From Termitomyces sp. T153 (lineage: Eukaryota; Basidiomycota; Agaricomycetes; Agaricales; Lyophyllaceae), in the NCBI GenBank assembly GCA_018296165.2, contig JACKQL020000001.1:124001-188000 (forward strand): a DNA stretch of 64,000 nucleotides, given 5' to 3'. Shown one piece after another: positions 34,701 to 46,804 of this stretch (position 1 is the stretch's first letter; each line of letters starts with the position of its first letter). Below the pieces are notes generated by a model. It saw only the letters and a program-made list of their open reading frames with translations, was not told the origin of the DNA and did not search any database. The translations under genes and the position numbers were made by a program.

Positions 34701-37672
34701 ATTCGGGGCCCGCCTATTACCGCACATGTAACTCGGAAGCCCGTACACCAGCATGACGCCATCCAGCTGTTGGACAAAGCCGGAGTTGCCGTACTTGTCC
34801 GGCTTTTGTTCTTCCCTCAGGTTCTGAAGAAGACTCTTCTGTACAGAATCCTTGTCAATCTCTGTGAAAATGCCAGGACCCGAACAGAATTATTCAACCT
34901 CCTTCTGAGCATCTTACAAGATGGCACTGGAGATCTCGCTGCTGTCGATAAGAGTTTTGCACAGATGTCCGTGCGGAACACCAAAGCCCCCATCGTCAAG
35001 GCTCTAGGGAAGCAAAAGGCAACATCGGACTATCTATCGGCATTGGTGTTGAACTCACAAAGTGAAATCATACCAGACCTCGTGGTACAACGTTGCCTTG
35101 AGGCACTGACATTCATTGTTAGCTCGAATGAACTGTCTTCCCTTTTCTTCTTGACTGAACATGAATTTCCTATTGGTCTACGTCGATCCGCCTCGAAAAA
35201 AGGTAAAGGCAAAGAGAAACAGGCGCCACAAACTCACTATCCAATTGTTCTGTTACTTGGACTGTTGGATCGCCAATCACTTCTCAAAACACCTGTTATA
35301 ATGGAATCTGTTGTTGGCCTGCTTGCCACAGTAACTCGACCTCTCGCAAGCCTCAAAGATAAATGTTCAGATGCAGATCCTCGCGCCTCGACTTCGAATG
35401 GTTCCACAATAGATACGGAACCAATGCGAGTAACGGAAAGTACAAGTACCACAGCGCCTCAATCAAACACCGTGGTTGAGCAGCCGGCACCCGACAGTTC
35501 AACAACTCGTAAGTAATGTTAATAATGGTTTGAATTATCGACTCACATCTGACAAGGCGAGACTGATCTCGGAACGAACACCCGACCCTCCATCGAAGCA
35601 GTGGAAGAAAAAATTCTTCTAGCCAATCCGCCGCAAATACCTCACACTGTGCTGCGTTTCATCGTCAATATCCTGACAATTGGGGAATGTTCAGGTCGGA
35701 CATTCCAACAAAGTCTTGCCCTCATTCAGCACCTCTCTTATATCCCTGATGCTCGTGATGTCATTGCCCAGGAACTCAAAGCAAAGGCGCAAGAAGCAGG
35801 ACAAAATCTCTCTTCCGACCTCGACGAGCTCCTGGTCGCGTTGCAGGGATTTCAGGGAGATTTCTTGTCCTCCGTTGCCTCGAAATTCTCGTCCGCCTCA
35901 TCTGTTCAGGCCAAACTCTTACGCGTCCTCAAGACCATAGACTATATGTACACACCAAGATCAACGGGGTCGTTGGAATCCACCAACACTGACGATGTAG
36001 AGAAGGTACAAGTCATTCATGAATCCTTCCAATTCTCCGGCCTTTGGCAGAGACTGGGGAATTGCCTGTCAGTCATCGAGGCAAAACCAGCGACAGAACA
36101 CATTGCGACGGTCCTTCTGCCTCTTATTGAAGCGCTAATGGTTGTTTGCAAGCATGTTGGTACCAAAGGTACTGCAAGTGCAGCTCGGGCATTGCGCGCA
36201 TCATCATCACCCAAGCCATCTTCAACATCTTCAGAATTGATGGAGGATCTATTTGTCTCATTCACTGACAATCACAGGAAAGTTCTGAATCTGATGGTTC
36301 GCAATAATCCTTCACTCATGAGTGGCTCCTTCTCTCTTTTGGTCCACAATCCACGCGTGCTCGACTTCGACAACAAGAGGAACTACTTTAACCAACAACT
36401 TCACCGACGGCCTCATTCCCGCGAACATCACGGCACTCTCCAACTTAATGTCCGCAGAGCACGAGTCTTTGAGGACAGCTTCCAGTACTTGCAGCGTAAA
36501 ACTGGCGAACAAATCAAATATGGCAAGCTTAGTGTGCGGTTCTATGATGAAGAAGGTGTGGACGCAGGTGGTGTTACGCGTGAATGGTTCCAAATTCTGG
36601 CACGGCAAATGTTCGATCCCAACAATGCGCTATTCCAGCCTTGCGCTGCCGATAAGCTCACATATCAGCCAAATAAGAATTCCTGGGTTAATCCTGAGCA
36701 CTTATCGTTCTTCAAGTTTGTAGGCCGTGTTATCGGAAAGGCCATCTACGATGGTCGCCTCCTCGACGCGTACTTCGCTCGTAGCTTGTATAGGCAGCTA
36801 TTGGGCAAGCCCGTTGATTACAAAGATGTTGAATGGGTGGATCCGGAGTATTACAATTCCCTTTGCTGGATTCTTGAGAATGACCCTACCGTCCTCGACT
36901 TGACCTTCAGTGTTGAAGCGGACGAGGTTTGTGTCGTTTCAAAATTAACCTAGTCATCCATCTGACTATTCTTTAGTTCGGCATAAACCGCATTGTGCCC
37001 TTGAAAGGCGGTGGCGAATCAATTTCTGTGACGCAAGAGAATAAGCGAGAGTTTGTTCAACTATCCGCTCAGTACCGACTCTATTCATCCATTGAGAAGC
37101 AAATCGAGAGCTTATCCAGTGGCTTCTATGAGATCATACCCAAGGATCTTATCACCATTGTACGTATCTCTTTACCTCGGTGACTCCCTTGACTAAAATA
37201 TACATACATACAGTTCAACGAAAAAGAACTCGAACTTCTCATTTCTGGAACACCTGATATTGATGTGGACGCATGGCGAGCTGCTACAGAATATAGCGGA
37301 TACAACAGCTCTGACCCGAACATCGTCTGGTGGTGGCGTGCTCTCAAGTCATTCAACCGCGATGAGCGTGCCAAAGTTCTTAGTTTCGCGACGGGAACTT
37401 CGCGTGTGCCTCTTGGCGGTTTTGTTGAACTACAAGGTGTCCAAGGCGTTCAGAGATTCTCGATACACAAAGCATACGGAGAGTCGGACCGCCTGCCGCA
37501 AGCTCATACTTGTTCGTAAAATTCATTGTCTCATTAAAACAATATCGCTGATTTTGATTTATCTACAGGCTTCAATCAGATCGATCTTCCGCAATATACA
37601 TCTTACGAGATGCTCCGGCAACAGCTGTTATTGGCAATTAACGAGGGCGGCGAAGGTTTTGCATTCAGCTAG
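25799..37672 (+). CDS. TOM1: Giant HECT-type E3 ubiquitin ligase, Tom1/HUWE1 family
   Basis: Twenty exons: 25,799-25,837; 25,901-26,197; 26,256-27,383; 27,437-27,506; 27,564-27,743; 27,792-27,913; 27,975-28,466; 28,520-28,811; 28,864-29,358; 29,416-29,535; 29,587-32,376; 32,425-32,611; 32,666-32,962; 33,015-33,090; 33,140-33,319; 33,370-35,508; 35,557-36,926; 36,977-37,159; 37,214-37,511; 37,569-37,672. About 3,619 aa. Order: helical N-terminal repeats (DUF908/DUF913-like, about 1-1,150), UBA (about 1,300: [19 protein letters not shown]), a long Asp/Glu-rich acidic domain (about 2,010-2,255), three UBM-like motifs with LP...R/E (about 2,570-2,665, e.g. [14 protein letters not shown]), and a C-terminal HECT domain (about 3,260-3,619) with catalytic Cys in AHTCFNQ, 34 residues from the end. 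Tom1 attaches ubiquitin to histones, orphan ribosomal proteins and Cdc6, mainly in the nucleus. Exon 11 carries a frame break near 29,690. Confidence 0.93.
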
Positions 37673-38046
37673 ATGGAATGGAATGGTGCACCCTTTTCAA
37701 AAAAAATCTACAGAAGATGAGCATCGCAGCAAATGTAGGCAAAGACTAATACCAAATCGAGAAACCCATCGAGAAACCTGTAGAAACAACATCTCATATT
37801 TTGTGTATATTCAAAGAAGCATCGATCCTATTCAAAACCTGTGTACTGTTTTTCGTACCTAAATTTATTTTGTTAACGGTGAAATACTCAGAGAAGTGGA
37901 GATTTCTCGAGGTTTAGTTTTGTCAATGAAGGATCTGTTCAAACGGACAAATGCGTTGTAAAAAGCTGATCGTTCCAGCTATGTATGGCATGGCGCGAGT
38001 AGCAATGTCCGACAGATTTCCTGAGGTATCCAATGCAAACGATAGA
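37673..38046. other. Convergent intergenic region
   Basis: 374 bp holding the 3' UTRs of the HECT ligase and dephospho-CoA kinase genes, AT-rich toward the middle. Nothing else is recognisable. Confidence 0.5.
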
Positions 38047-38882
38047 TTATTTCGTTTTGTCTACTAGTGATCTGCTAAGTTTTTTGCGGAAAAAACGACG
38101 TGTCACCAGCATCCAAATGGCGGACAACAAGGAGACAAAAGGAAGAATGTATCCAATCCACCAGAGCGAGCCAATCTCCTTATCCAACTTCTCGACAAAT
38201 GCGTCAACCTGCGCGCTAAGCTCCTGGGGAGTGCCTGAGTTGTCAATGACATAGTCTGCGTAGGCCACTTTTTCAGCGATAGGCATTTGTGCGTTAATTC
38301 GCGCCAAGGCTTCCTCGCGAGTACAATTGTCACGATTCATGAGACGTTGAAGTTGGATGTCAACTGAGCTGAAGAGTGCGAAAGTGTTAGACTGAGAGTT
38401 TATCTAGTTGAAATGATCACAACCTCACCAGTAGACAACGACGACCTGGCCAACCCATTTCCAAAGCCCTCCTTCGATCAGTAGAGGTACATCAAGTACG
38501 CAATACTTTTCGCTGCTAGTATAGTGCTCGACGATCTTCCGGAACATGGCCCATCTCACAGCTGGGTGTACAATAGCATTCAACTTCTTCCGCTTTGCCT
38601 CGTCGTTGAATACGATCTCCCCTAGTTTCTTGCGATTTAGACCTCCGTCCTCAAGAAGTATCTCTGGACCAAACTCCTTGACGATTTTTCTGAGGGCTTT
38701 GGTTCCCGGCAAGACGGCCGCACGCGCTAGAAGGTCAGCGTCGACAATGTGAACGTTCTTCGCCTTCAAGAGCTTGGAGACGGAGGACTTTCCTGTGGCT
38801 ATCCCTCCGGTGAGGCCAATAACTGATAGCTGTAGCTGTTAGAGATTTCAGAAGAAGAAAGACTGAGGTACCTACCCAGCAT
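38047..38882 (-). CDS. CAB5: Dephospho-CoA kinase with C-terminal membrane segment
   Basis: Exons 38,882-38,876 (7 nt only), 38,822-38,429 and 38,368-38,047 encode 240 aa. The enzyme phosphorylates the 3'-hydroxyl of dephospho-CoA's ribose, the last step of coenzyme A synthesis. Motifs: P-loop GLTGGIATGKSS near the start, VDADLLAR (adenylate/acceptor site), LDVPLLIEGG, VVVYCS and the RINAQMP...YADYVIDNSGT lid/C-terminal region. After the kinase fold there is a hydrophobic stretch (about 205-228, WWIGYILPFVSLLSAIW) followed by Arg/Lys, which reads as a tail anchor, so the protein is probably membrane-bound (mitochondrial or ER surface). The start rests on the MLVIGLTGG context across a 53-bp intron. 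It is divergently paired with the oxidoreductase gene. Confidence 0.92.
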
Positions 38883-39003
38883 GTCCTGCGAATGATTTGA
38901 TTCTAGAAATCTGGGGGAAATGACAGTCCTCGGCAGCCCGCGGAGTCATGATGCGACCACACGTGGGCTTGGTCTCTTCGGACCATTAGTACACTACAAG
39001 ATA
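38883..39003. promoter_or_regulatory. Divergent promoter between dephospho-CoA kinase and oxidoreductase
   Basis: 121 bp between start codons. No clear TATA box. Confidence 0.45.
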
Positions 39004-40449
39004 ATGCGGGGTTTCGTTGTGTCAGAACTCAAGCATCATTCCAAAATACCCTTGTCGACGAGCGCTCCAGAGCCCAAGCCAGGTCCTGGTCAAGTACTCG
39101 TTGACGTCTATAGTGCTGGCCTTAATTTCTTCGATGTATGTTTTCTTGGATTTGTGCAAGGTTGCGTAATAATCTCTACATTACATAGACCCTCCAAACC
39201 CAGGGAAAGTATCAGTCAAAGCCTCCTCTGCCGTTTGTGTTAGGTACGGAATTTGCAGGGAGGATATCCAAGGATTCTCCGATCGTCAAGGGTTGTCCAT
39301 ACAAGCCAGGAGATCGAGTGTTCGGTGCGGCACAGGGAACATATGCAGACAAAGTTGCGGCAAATGTTGAACAAATACTTCCTCTTCCGGATAACATGAC
39401 ATATGATCAAGGCGCTGGTACGTGGCCTGAGGTGCTAGCGTAATTACGCGTCCGAGGAAGGTTTTAGGTCTGTTCATCACCTGGCCCACAAGTTACGAAG
39501 CCTTGGTAGGACGAGCTGAATTGAAGCCAGGTGAATAGGACCGTCAGTCTTCCTTTCATCGAAATTGACACAGGACAATCTAGGCGAATGGGTTTTAGTA
39601 ACAGCCGCCGCAGGGGGTGTTGGTATTGCTGCCGTGCAGCTTGCTAAAGGTGCTTCCTCGAACTCTTCTGAGCAGCCTCGGACATACCACTGACAGTTCA
39701 AATTATAGTTCTCGGTGCCAAAGTAATAGCAGCGGCAGGCTCGGACTCAAAGATTGACATCGCTAAGCGTTACGGTGGCGCTGACTTTGGCGTAAACTAC
39801 TCAAAGCCTGGGTGGCAAAAGGAGGTGCTGAAATTGACTGGCGGAAAGGGTGCGGATGTGATATACGATCCAGTTGGCCTCATAAATGGTATGCTATGTA
39901 TATTCATGTTCTGTGTCTGTTGAATCTGTACTAATCCTCACTTTGTATCTTCAGACTCTTTAAAATGCATTGCGTGGAAAGGACGAGTGTTAGTCATTGG
40001 ATTCGCGTCTGGAACAATCGAACAGGTTGATATTATCTTCTAGCATATGCACAGCCTATTTACATCTAAACTCATAGGTACCCATGAACCTCGTGCTTCT
40101 AAAAAACATTTCTCTTGTCGGCTTACATTGGGGCCCATATGCCAGTGGGTTACTAAATGATTTTCTGAATATTGTCTGAGACTTAGCATTGGAAATTCAG
40201 AGTTTGAGCAAGACCGAGTACCCGTCATATGGAAAGCACTGCTAGAGTGAGTTTTCTCTCTCTAAGTTCTCACATCCTGACTGATCTCACTTCTTTAGTC
40301 TTTTTGCGTCTGGCAAGACAGTTCCCGTAATATATAAACATATCTATACCCTCGAAAAACTTTCGGAAGCCTTAGCTGCAATCGAACGACGCGAGACCTG
40401 GGGTAAAGCCATCGTCCGGATTCGGGACGAGCCAAACGCGAAGTTATAG
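39004..40449 (+). CDS. Quinone oxidoreductase-like MDR-family protein
   Basis: Nine exons (39,004-39,135; 39,189-39,417; 39,468-39,530; 39,584-39,649; 39,709-39,888; 39,955-40,025; 40,078-40,144; 40,201-40,246; 40,299-40,449) give 334 aa, the usual length for this family. The N-terminal GroES-like half has PGPGQVLVDVYSAGLNFFD and LGTEFAGR...GDRVFG; the Rossmann half has VTAAAGGVGIAAVQLAK (NADPH-binding AAxGGVG) and KGADVIYDPVG. The cysteines and histidines of zinc alcohol dehydrogenases are absent, so it is a zinc-free quinone oxidoreductase/enoyl-reductase type, probably cytosolic and NADPH-dependent. Substrate not predictable. The ATG at 39,004 gives MRGFVV; an earlier in-frame ATG at 38,920 would add 28 residues lacking similarity to the family. 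Confidence 0.9.
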
Positions 40450-40547
40450 TTAATGTTTATATCTATATAGACTTGATGTGGATTAACAATTGTGTACACA
40501 CATATGAGATTGCAGATATCCGTCCTCTATTTGTGCCCTGAAAATGA

Positions 40548-42805
40548 TCACCTTCCACCTAGAAGCTTCCAAAGTTTGGTCTCGTACTCATGCGCGAGCA
40601 CTTGATCTGCTTTGTCCACATTCATCTCGTCATTAAGTTCCTCGTATAACTCTTCCTCGTCGGTTTCTGTAGGCATCAACTCTGTAGGCATCAACTGATC
40701 ATGAGAGAAAAGAGCATATCTTGAACGAGTTTGAGCACGAGGTAATAAGGACGTTGGGAGGGTGATGAGAGGGGGGTGAATTTCGTGGCGAAGCGGAAGG
40801 AGGAAGGGGAAGACAGTCGGCTTCTTGAGGAGAGTTGAATCCTCGTTCTGACTATACTCATCCTCATCGTGAGGCTCGCTGCCGCCTTCATCAACAGCCT
40901 TCATCTCGTCCTCTGTTTGCGTTGTTTCTGACGGCGCTGGTATATCATCTCCTAGTAGCCGCGAAAAATATTGTTCTTTGCTCAACTCCTTCATACCCAT
41001 CATCTCCAAAACATGTGTTACGTTCTCGATTGTGAGCTACCGTATCACGCCATCAGCATCAAAAACGATCCAAAGGAGCTGAACGAGCGCGTACGTCGTT
41101 GCTAGTCTGATGATAGACTTTAATGCCAGCTTTCATAGAATTTTCTTGCTCGCGCAAGGTAATAGTCCGATGTACAACCTCAGTCACAAATTCCACAAGA
41201 ATGGCGGAGAACAATCGTATGGTTTCACCCGATATCGATGAGGCTGCGTCCGATTCCTTGATATCATATCCTGTTTTGTAGATTCTGTACAATCAAACTT
41301 AATCCCTTTCTATTGAGGAAGCATGTGAAATCTCACGTCATTAGCTTGCTAAGCGTTGATAGATGGAAAAATCCCAAGTTTCCATCAATCAAAGTATCGG
41401 AGTCAATGCCCTTGGTTTCAAAATCCTTCTTAATTTTGTAAGGTTTTGTGAGGCCGCTGTCATTGCGATAATGCCCTCGTGACGCGTCGCCAGAATCCCC
41501 TTTGTCGTCGATATCTGTCTTTTGAAATGCGTCCTCGGCTGATATTAAGACAGTCAACGATGCAGCCCCTCTACCATTTTGATCATCCTCCATCAGATCA
41601 TCCTCATCCCCCACGCACCCATCCAACGCAGATTCGGTTATGCGTGGCTTTCTACGCGATTTGGAAAATTTTGATTTCTGAGATTTCCTCCCCGGACGAA
41701 ATTTTTCGGTGGCCACATTCACGTCCTCTCCACGTTGAGCAGCACGCTTGCGCCGCATGTGAAGCCGTTTTTGGACACGTCTACGTGACGCCGGACTAAG
41801 GCTTGAATGATCGATCCCGGTATCCCTGCCACCGTCAGGGCTCGACGATCGATGATAGTTTAAAGCTTGAACGATAAGGGGATTAGGCAACGATGATTGC
41901 GGGGAAGAAGCGACGCTAAGCGCAGGGGGCGTGTCGTGAGGTATTTCGACATGTAGCGAAGCTTCAGGCTGCCGTTGGGAAGCAGAGCCTGTAAGCAACG
42001 GTTGATCAGGGACTGGGATACCGGAGAACTGCAGAAGAAACGGATCGATCATTCCATTACTGACGACCAAGCTTTGAAAGTCCCGGTCCGAAGGTTTGAC
42101 ACCTGAAGGTGGTTTACCAGGAAACTCTTCCCCCTGATCCTCGGGACGAGTCTCCTCTACGTCTGCGTCACTGGACTCTGCATCGTTCAGAATACGCTCC
42201 ATAACTTTGAGATGATGACATTCTAACTTGCTGAGCGTGTCTTCTTGGCTCCAGCGTCTCCTCCTGTCATGTTCCCAAGCTTCCAGAGTTTCAACAACGG
42301 GTCCCTCCTCTATGGCCGGAGCCTCGGCGTACAAACCTCTCTTAGCAGAAATTTCCTCTTCCCGATGAAGCAAAAGATTTTCTCTCTCCCAACTAGTTTC
42401 GAGGGGAATTATATCCTCGGCCAAGTTCTCCTCCCTCAGAACCCAGGCATTAGAAACTTCTATTGCACTCGGTAGATCAGATCTTTGTTGAAGAAGACGA
42501 CCATCACGAGCAATAGCCTCGTCCAGGATGTCGATGTAGGCGCAAACGTCCACAACAGATTTTGTACCAATGGATGCAGCTACCAGATCAGGTCTAAAAC
42601 GAGAATAGACACTCAAAGAGTGAAAGAAGAGATTCTTTTCTGACGGAGTCCAGTATCCCGTGGGAGGAATGAACGAAGGCGGAGGATTGTTACCAACAAC
42701 ACCAGTTAGATGTGCCCGGACCTCAGCAAGGTGTGCACGAAATTGGGAGACATAGGAAGAATTCGAGACACATAGAGGCTGTAGTGGAGGCCCTGCATTG
42801 CTCAT
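40548..42805 (-). CDS. Rrn5-like RNA polymerase I upstream activating factor subunit
   Basis: Exons 42,805-41,337, 41,284-41,095 and 41,036-40,548 give 715 aa. An N-terminal SANT-like region (about 48-95) reads TGYWTPSEKNLFFHSLSVYS then RPDLVAASIGTKSVVDVCAY, the pattern of fungal Rrn5, which with Rrn9, Rrn10, UAF30 and histones binds the rDNA promoter. The middle is long, polar and basic (RRRVQKRLHMRRKRAAQRG near 345, probably nuclear localisation). Around 500-580 a helical stretch (ETIRLFSAILVEFVTEVVHR ... LTIENVTHVLEMMGM) looks like a histone fold, which Rrn5 is thought to have. The C-terminus is acidic (EEELYEELNDE). The product is inferred from motif order, not from a search. Confidence 0.7.
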
Positions 42806-43124
42806 GTTATGTGCACATGTGATCCAATGCGACCATGAACAGCCTCAAACATTGACCGAACTTTGAGAATCATATAAGTCCTAAAAAAAAGTTTACCAGA
42901 TCAGACACTAAAATAGTTACGTAATCATCCAAAAATAGACAACAGGCAATTCAAGTAATTCATATGGTTGGTCTTAAGTAAATGTACAATTAATGTTATA
43001 TCTATGCGTAAATGAATCGAGATACATATGGGCTAAGTATGCTTACATGGGCTATGCTCGCGGAATAAAACCGATCCTTTCAGGCACTAGCATTCGGTTC
43101 ACCAAAGAATTTTGTCATCATAGA
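42806..43124. other. Intergenic region between the Rrn5-like and acyl-CoA synthetase genes
   Basis: 319 bp, AT-rich, containing the promoter of the minus-strand Rrn5-like gene and the 3' end of the synthetase gene. No other feature seen. Confidence 0.5.
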
Positions 43125-45970
43125 TCATAGATTTGCCAAGGGTTCACGCGCACGAGCAGTGCCGTTTCGGCGTCGGGCTTCCCAATGCTGGCGAGCAATC
43201 TGACGAAGCTCCCCTTTTATGATCTTTCCTGATGGTGTGTGCTCTAGGATTCGAAGGTAATCCAATATCTCTATGGCACACGGCACAAAAACACGCACCA
43301 AGGGGTTCATTGAAAACCACGATCATCACGGGTACCGCAAACCTGGGAAGACTAGCATTGTACGTCAACGTAAATCCAGGCAACTCTTTTACACATTGAA
43401 GAGTCGTACTATTTCTTTGCCAGTCTTATCAAGCTGGCTTCGGTCACGCTTCCTCGGTACGCAGACTTGACAGAAACCACAGCGGCTACAAGTTCTCCAA
43501 GACGGTCGTCCGGTACACCCACTGCCGCAGCTTCTAAAATCCGAGAGTCCCGATAAAGGGCATTCTCCACCGATACGGAGTCCTGAAGTCCTTGTTCATT
43601 CATATGTTAATGTTGAATCGATGTGGCTCACGATGTTTTCTCCGCCTCGGATAATGATATCTTTCACTGTGGGGAAGAGATAATGCCATTTAGGTTATGA
43701 CTTCTGTATAAAAAGAAAAGCTGACATCTATCCTTGATATAGAGGAAGCCCTCCTCGTCCAAAAAGCCCAGGTCACCCGTTTTTAACCAGCCATCAAGAG
43801 TAATTACTTTCTCAGTGGCGACTGATTTATGTCAGATAAAAAATCAGTTTCATCACTGATTCAAAGAATATCGAACCCACCTGGCTCACACCAATAACAT
43901 TTCATAACGTTGGGACCGCGCCTGACTATTGCGTTGGCAGGGTTCCTAGCACGACGAAAAGAATCACGTACAGCCAAACTTCGCCGACATTACCGGGTGA
44001 CATCACGAGCCCATTATGGACAATCTTAATCTCATTCACGGGAGATGCTCGACCACTAAAAGGTACAAATTGAGCTGATTCTAAATGCGCAAAAAACGGA
44101 GGAGTCAATTTACGTGCTAGTGGGTCTGACCGTGTAATCTTCACCAGCAAACTAAAGCAATGTTAGTCCAGAGCCCTTGGGAGGCCATGGGTGTCATCTT
44201 ACTGAGACTGCGATGGAATTTGTCTCTGTCAAGCCATAGCCCTGGATCCTAAGACAGGGGTGTCAATCTAACTTGTAGAGCAGAATAAAGATAAATCGCA
44301 CATGACTGCTGTAGGGAACGCGGCACGGGCTCTGGGGACGAGGCTATCAGGCGCGGGAGAGCCTCCAAACAGGAGGCCATCCAAAGAGTGCCCGGCCAGC
44401 GAACTTTCCGTGAGATCTGCGACCATGGCAGGTACGCTTTCAAAGTATCAAATACGATCGAGGCTGCCCTAAGGGTCTGAATTTACTCACCCCCCTGCCA
44501 CGCGGACGTTCTCCTGTTTGATCAGCCTAGTTATAGGGTTAACCGTTACTCGCAGTGGCAGAAGTGGGTGCCAATCACCTTACAGCTGATGTGGCGGCTC
44601 GCGATCAGGATTCGATAACCCAATCATCGTGCAAGGAACGACGTACCGTCTTCTACAATCCATTTCGACGCCAGAACGATTTTCATGCCCGTTGCAGTTG
44701 CCATCATCTGGTAGAGTGTCAAAGTAGCAACAAATCAGAGGAAGCTATAGTCGAACCGAGAAGCTGGTAGTGCCTGTAACGTGGAACAACGGTACTGCTA
44801 CCAGGATACCTTTTTGAGGTTCCTCGTCCTTGTCAAAGACTGAATAGTCTTCGCCTTTGCGTAGACTTGCTCTCATACTCCCAACCATGACCTTTGGTGG
44901 TGGATAAGTTGGTCACTTTATGGTAGAAAAAAATCGCTTTACGTTAGGAATATTGGACAGAAACTGGCGTTGTGTGCTCAGGACGCCCTTGGGAAAACCA
45001 GTGGTACCTAACCATTCATGTTGACAAGAAGAATAAGCTTGCGTGCTGAGAGGGCGCACCCGATGTAAACATGATGGTAGCGTTGTCTTCGGGCATGATC
45101 TGGGGATCTACTGCCAAAACATCCGCAGTACCTCCATGATAATTCTCAAGGGCACTATAAAAAGAACTCATGCCTTGCCATCCGTGTTCGGTATTATCCT
45201 GGTCATCGAAAACCAGGAATCCCGTGGCTGGTGTGTCTCTGAGGAGATCAAAGACGGCAGGGGCTAGCCTGTCAGCGCGTTCAGGGTCAAGAAGTATCAG
45301 TTTACAGCCTGTGTGTGATAGGCAGTGACGGAGAGGTTCAAGAGGAAGCCATCTAGGTAGAGAATTGATGAATGACTCGAGATGGCAGCGATTTCGTGAC
45401 ATACGCGTTTGTCAAAACTGGAACAGCACCAAGTAAATCTGAATTCGCTGTTCGCAAGTTACCTCACTGAATGGATTACATGCGAGACCTACGAGAAGCC
45501 CAGAAAGAGATCAGGTATTCCGGATTGTTGCGCGAACAGATTCCAACTCGGTCACCTAGAAATCAAACAATGGAACCAATTCATACAGAAGATACACGAG
45601 ATTGATAACAGAAAAAACACCTTTACTTATACCGTATACATGGCGGAAGAGCGCAGCAACCTTGATAGCACGTTGGTGAACTTCGTTGTAGGTATATCGT
45701 CGGTCTCCGGAAACGAGATATATCTTGTGCCTATATTTCTTGACAGAAGACAACCAAAGCGATCGCATCGATGGCCAGAGGTTCTTGTATATACGCTGTG
45801 GCCGTCCGTCGAGGAAAACAGTCTCAACTTCATGAAGATGACCAGGCGCGCAGAGAATAGCTTCGGCTGCAAGTGTCATCAACTCATCATCGATGTATTA
45901 TCCAGAAAGGAAGTTGTAAATTTAAACGAGACTCACTCTCCTCAAGCGTCCGTACCGGAGTCCACACCAT
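43125..45970 (-). CDS. AMP-dependent acyl-CoA synthetase/ligase (ANL superfamily)
   Basis: Roughly a dozen short exons. Start [11 protein letters not shown] at 45,970, first intron 45,936-45,867, last codons EPLANL before the stop at 43,125. Enzymes of this family adenylate a carboxylic acid with ATP and transfer it to CoA. Core motifs, in order: [17 protein letters not shown] (P-loop, split by an intron at about 45,000-45,070), [10 protein letters not shown] near 44,220, [20 protein letters not shown] near 43,760, [10 protein letters not shown] near 43,650, and [11 protein letters not shown] near 43,220 whose Lys completes adenylation. The N-terminal half has [20 protein letters not shown]. 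The overall type is that of medium/long-chain fatty-acid or 4-coumarate-like ligases; I cannot tell the substrate. No clear PTS1 peroxisomal signal at the C-terminus. Several exon borders were not fixed. Confidence 0.85.
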
Positions 45971-46443
45971 CTGCTAGTGGTCGAAAGTAACAGAAAGATT
46001 TATGGATTCATTTTTAGACCACGCGTTTATATGGAAATGCACTTGGCTCACAAAGGGAATGGCTGTCACGGTCCACGTCCACGGAACTCTCCAATACTAT
46101 CACGGTCAGGGCTATACAGAACAAATGATGTTGGGAGACGGACCTTTCACATTTCCGCGGCAAGGTTCCCGCGGTTTCTACTGACTGCCATGCAAACGCT
46201 TTTACCCGAGATCCTCGTCTCGCATGTTCGGTTTGCTTCCTTCGGCATACACAATGGGCCCCGGATTCTAACCTTCATTTTAACCTTCTGTCAGGTTACA
46301 GCAACTCGGAGAACAAGGTTTCAGAGTAAACTTTCTAAGCCATCGCCGTATGGACGTTGAACTGACACTAAACGACCTTGACTGACCGACCCTGCTTACA
46401 AGATTTCTCTAAGTTCGGATTTCATTGACAGAGAAGCGCTTCT
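45971..46443. other. Region upstream of the synthetase gene, no supported gene
   Basis: 473 bp. Plus-strand frames here have no coding look. Probably the promoter of the synthetase gene plus the 3' end of the small candidate gene. Confidence 0.4.
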
Positions 46444-46804
46444 TCAGGTAGATGTTTCCTGAAGGCATCCTCGGATGCGATAATGGCGGGTGGCTGCAGT
46501 AAGTACTCCCGGACCCCAAAGATGATCTCATTTTGATCAAACTCATCAAGCAGCTGAAAGAGAAGTTGTCTACGTACGATTGTCCCGCCAATAAATCTGA
46601 TTGAACGCTAGAGGGGGAACGCGGTCAAAAGACGACATCGCACTAGATAGATCAATATGCTTCGAGACGTCAGTACATTGTATGGGAAACTATTATGGGA
46701 AAGCCCGAAGTGAGAGCTATAGTGCTGTTCATAGTCACCACCACTTGGTGACAGGCGCCAAATCGGCCGGAGGCAGACTTTTTCTTCTTTTTGAAATTTG
46801 CCAT
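46444..46804 (-). CDS. Possible small spliced gene, product not recognised
   Basis: A three-exon model on the minus strand (46,804-46,745; 46,689-46,578; 46,493-46,444) stays in frame through two GT-AG introns of 55 and 84 bp and gives 73 aa. It starts MANFKKKKKSASGRFGACHQ, and the middle exon reads SKHIDLSSAMSSFDRVPPLA then FNQIYWRD. The middle exon has normal coding character with no stops over 112 nt; the last exon is the weakest part. I do not recognise the protein. It could also be the 5' end of a longer gene interrupted by the nearby repeat block, or chance. Base composition and CG content are like the unique gene block rather than the repeats. Confidence 0.33.

Noticed and set aside
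20683..45970. Biosynthetic gene cluster (oxidase, oxidoreductase and ligase near each other)
   Set aside because: The enzymes are sterol oxidase, a generic oxidoreductase and an acyl-CoA ligase, separated by transcription and ubiquitin genes, with no synthase or cluster regulator.
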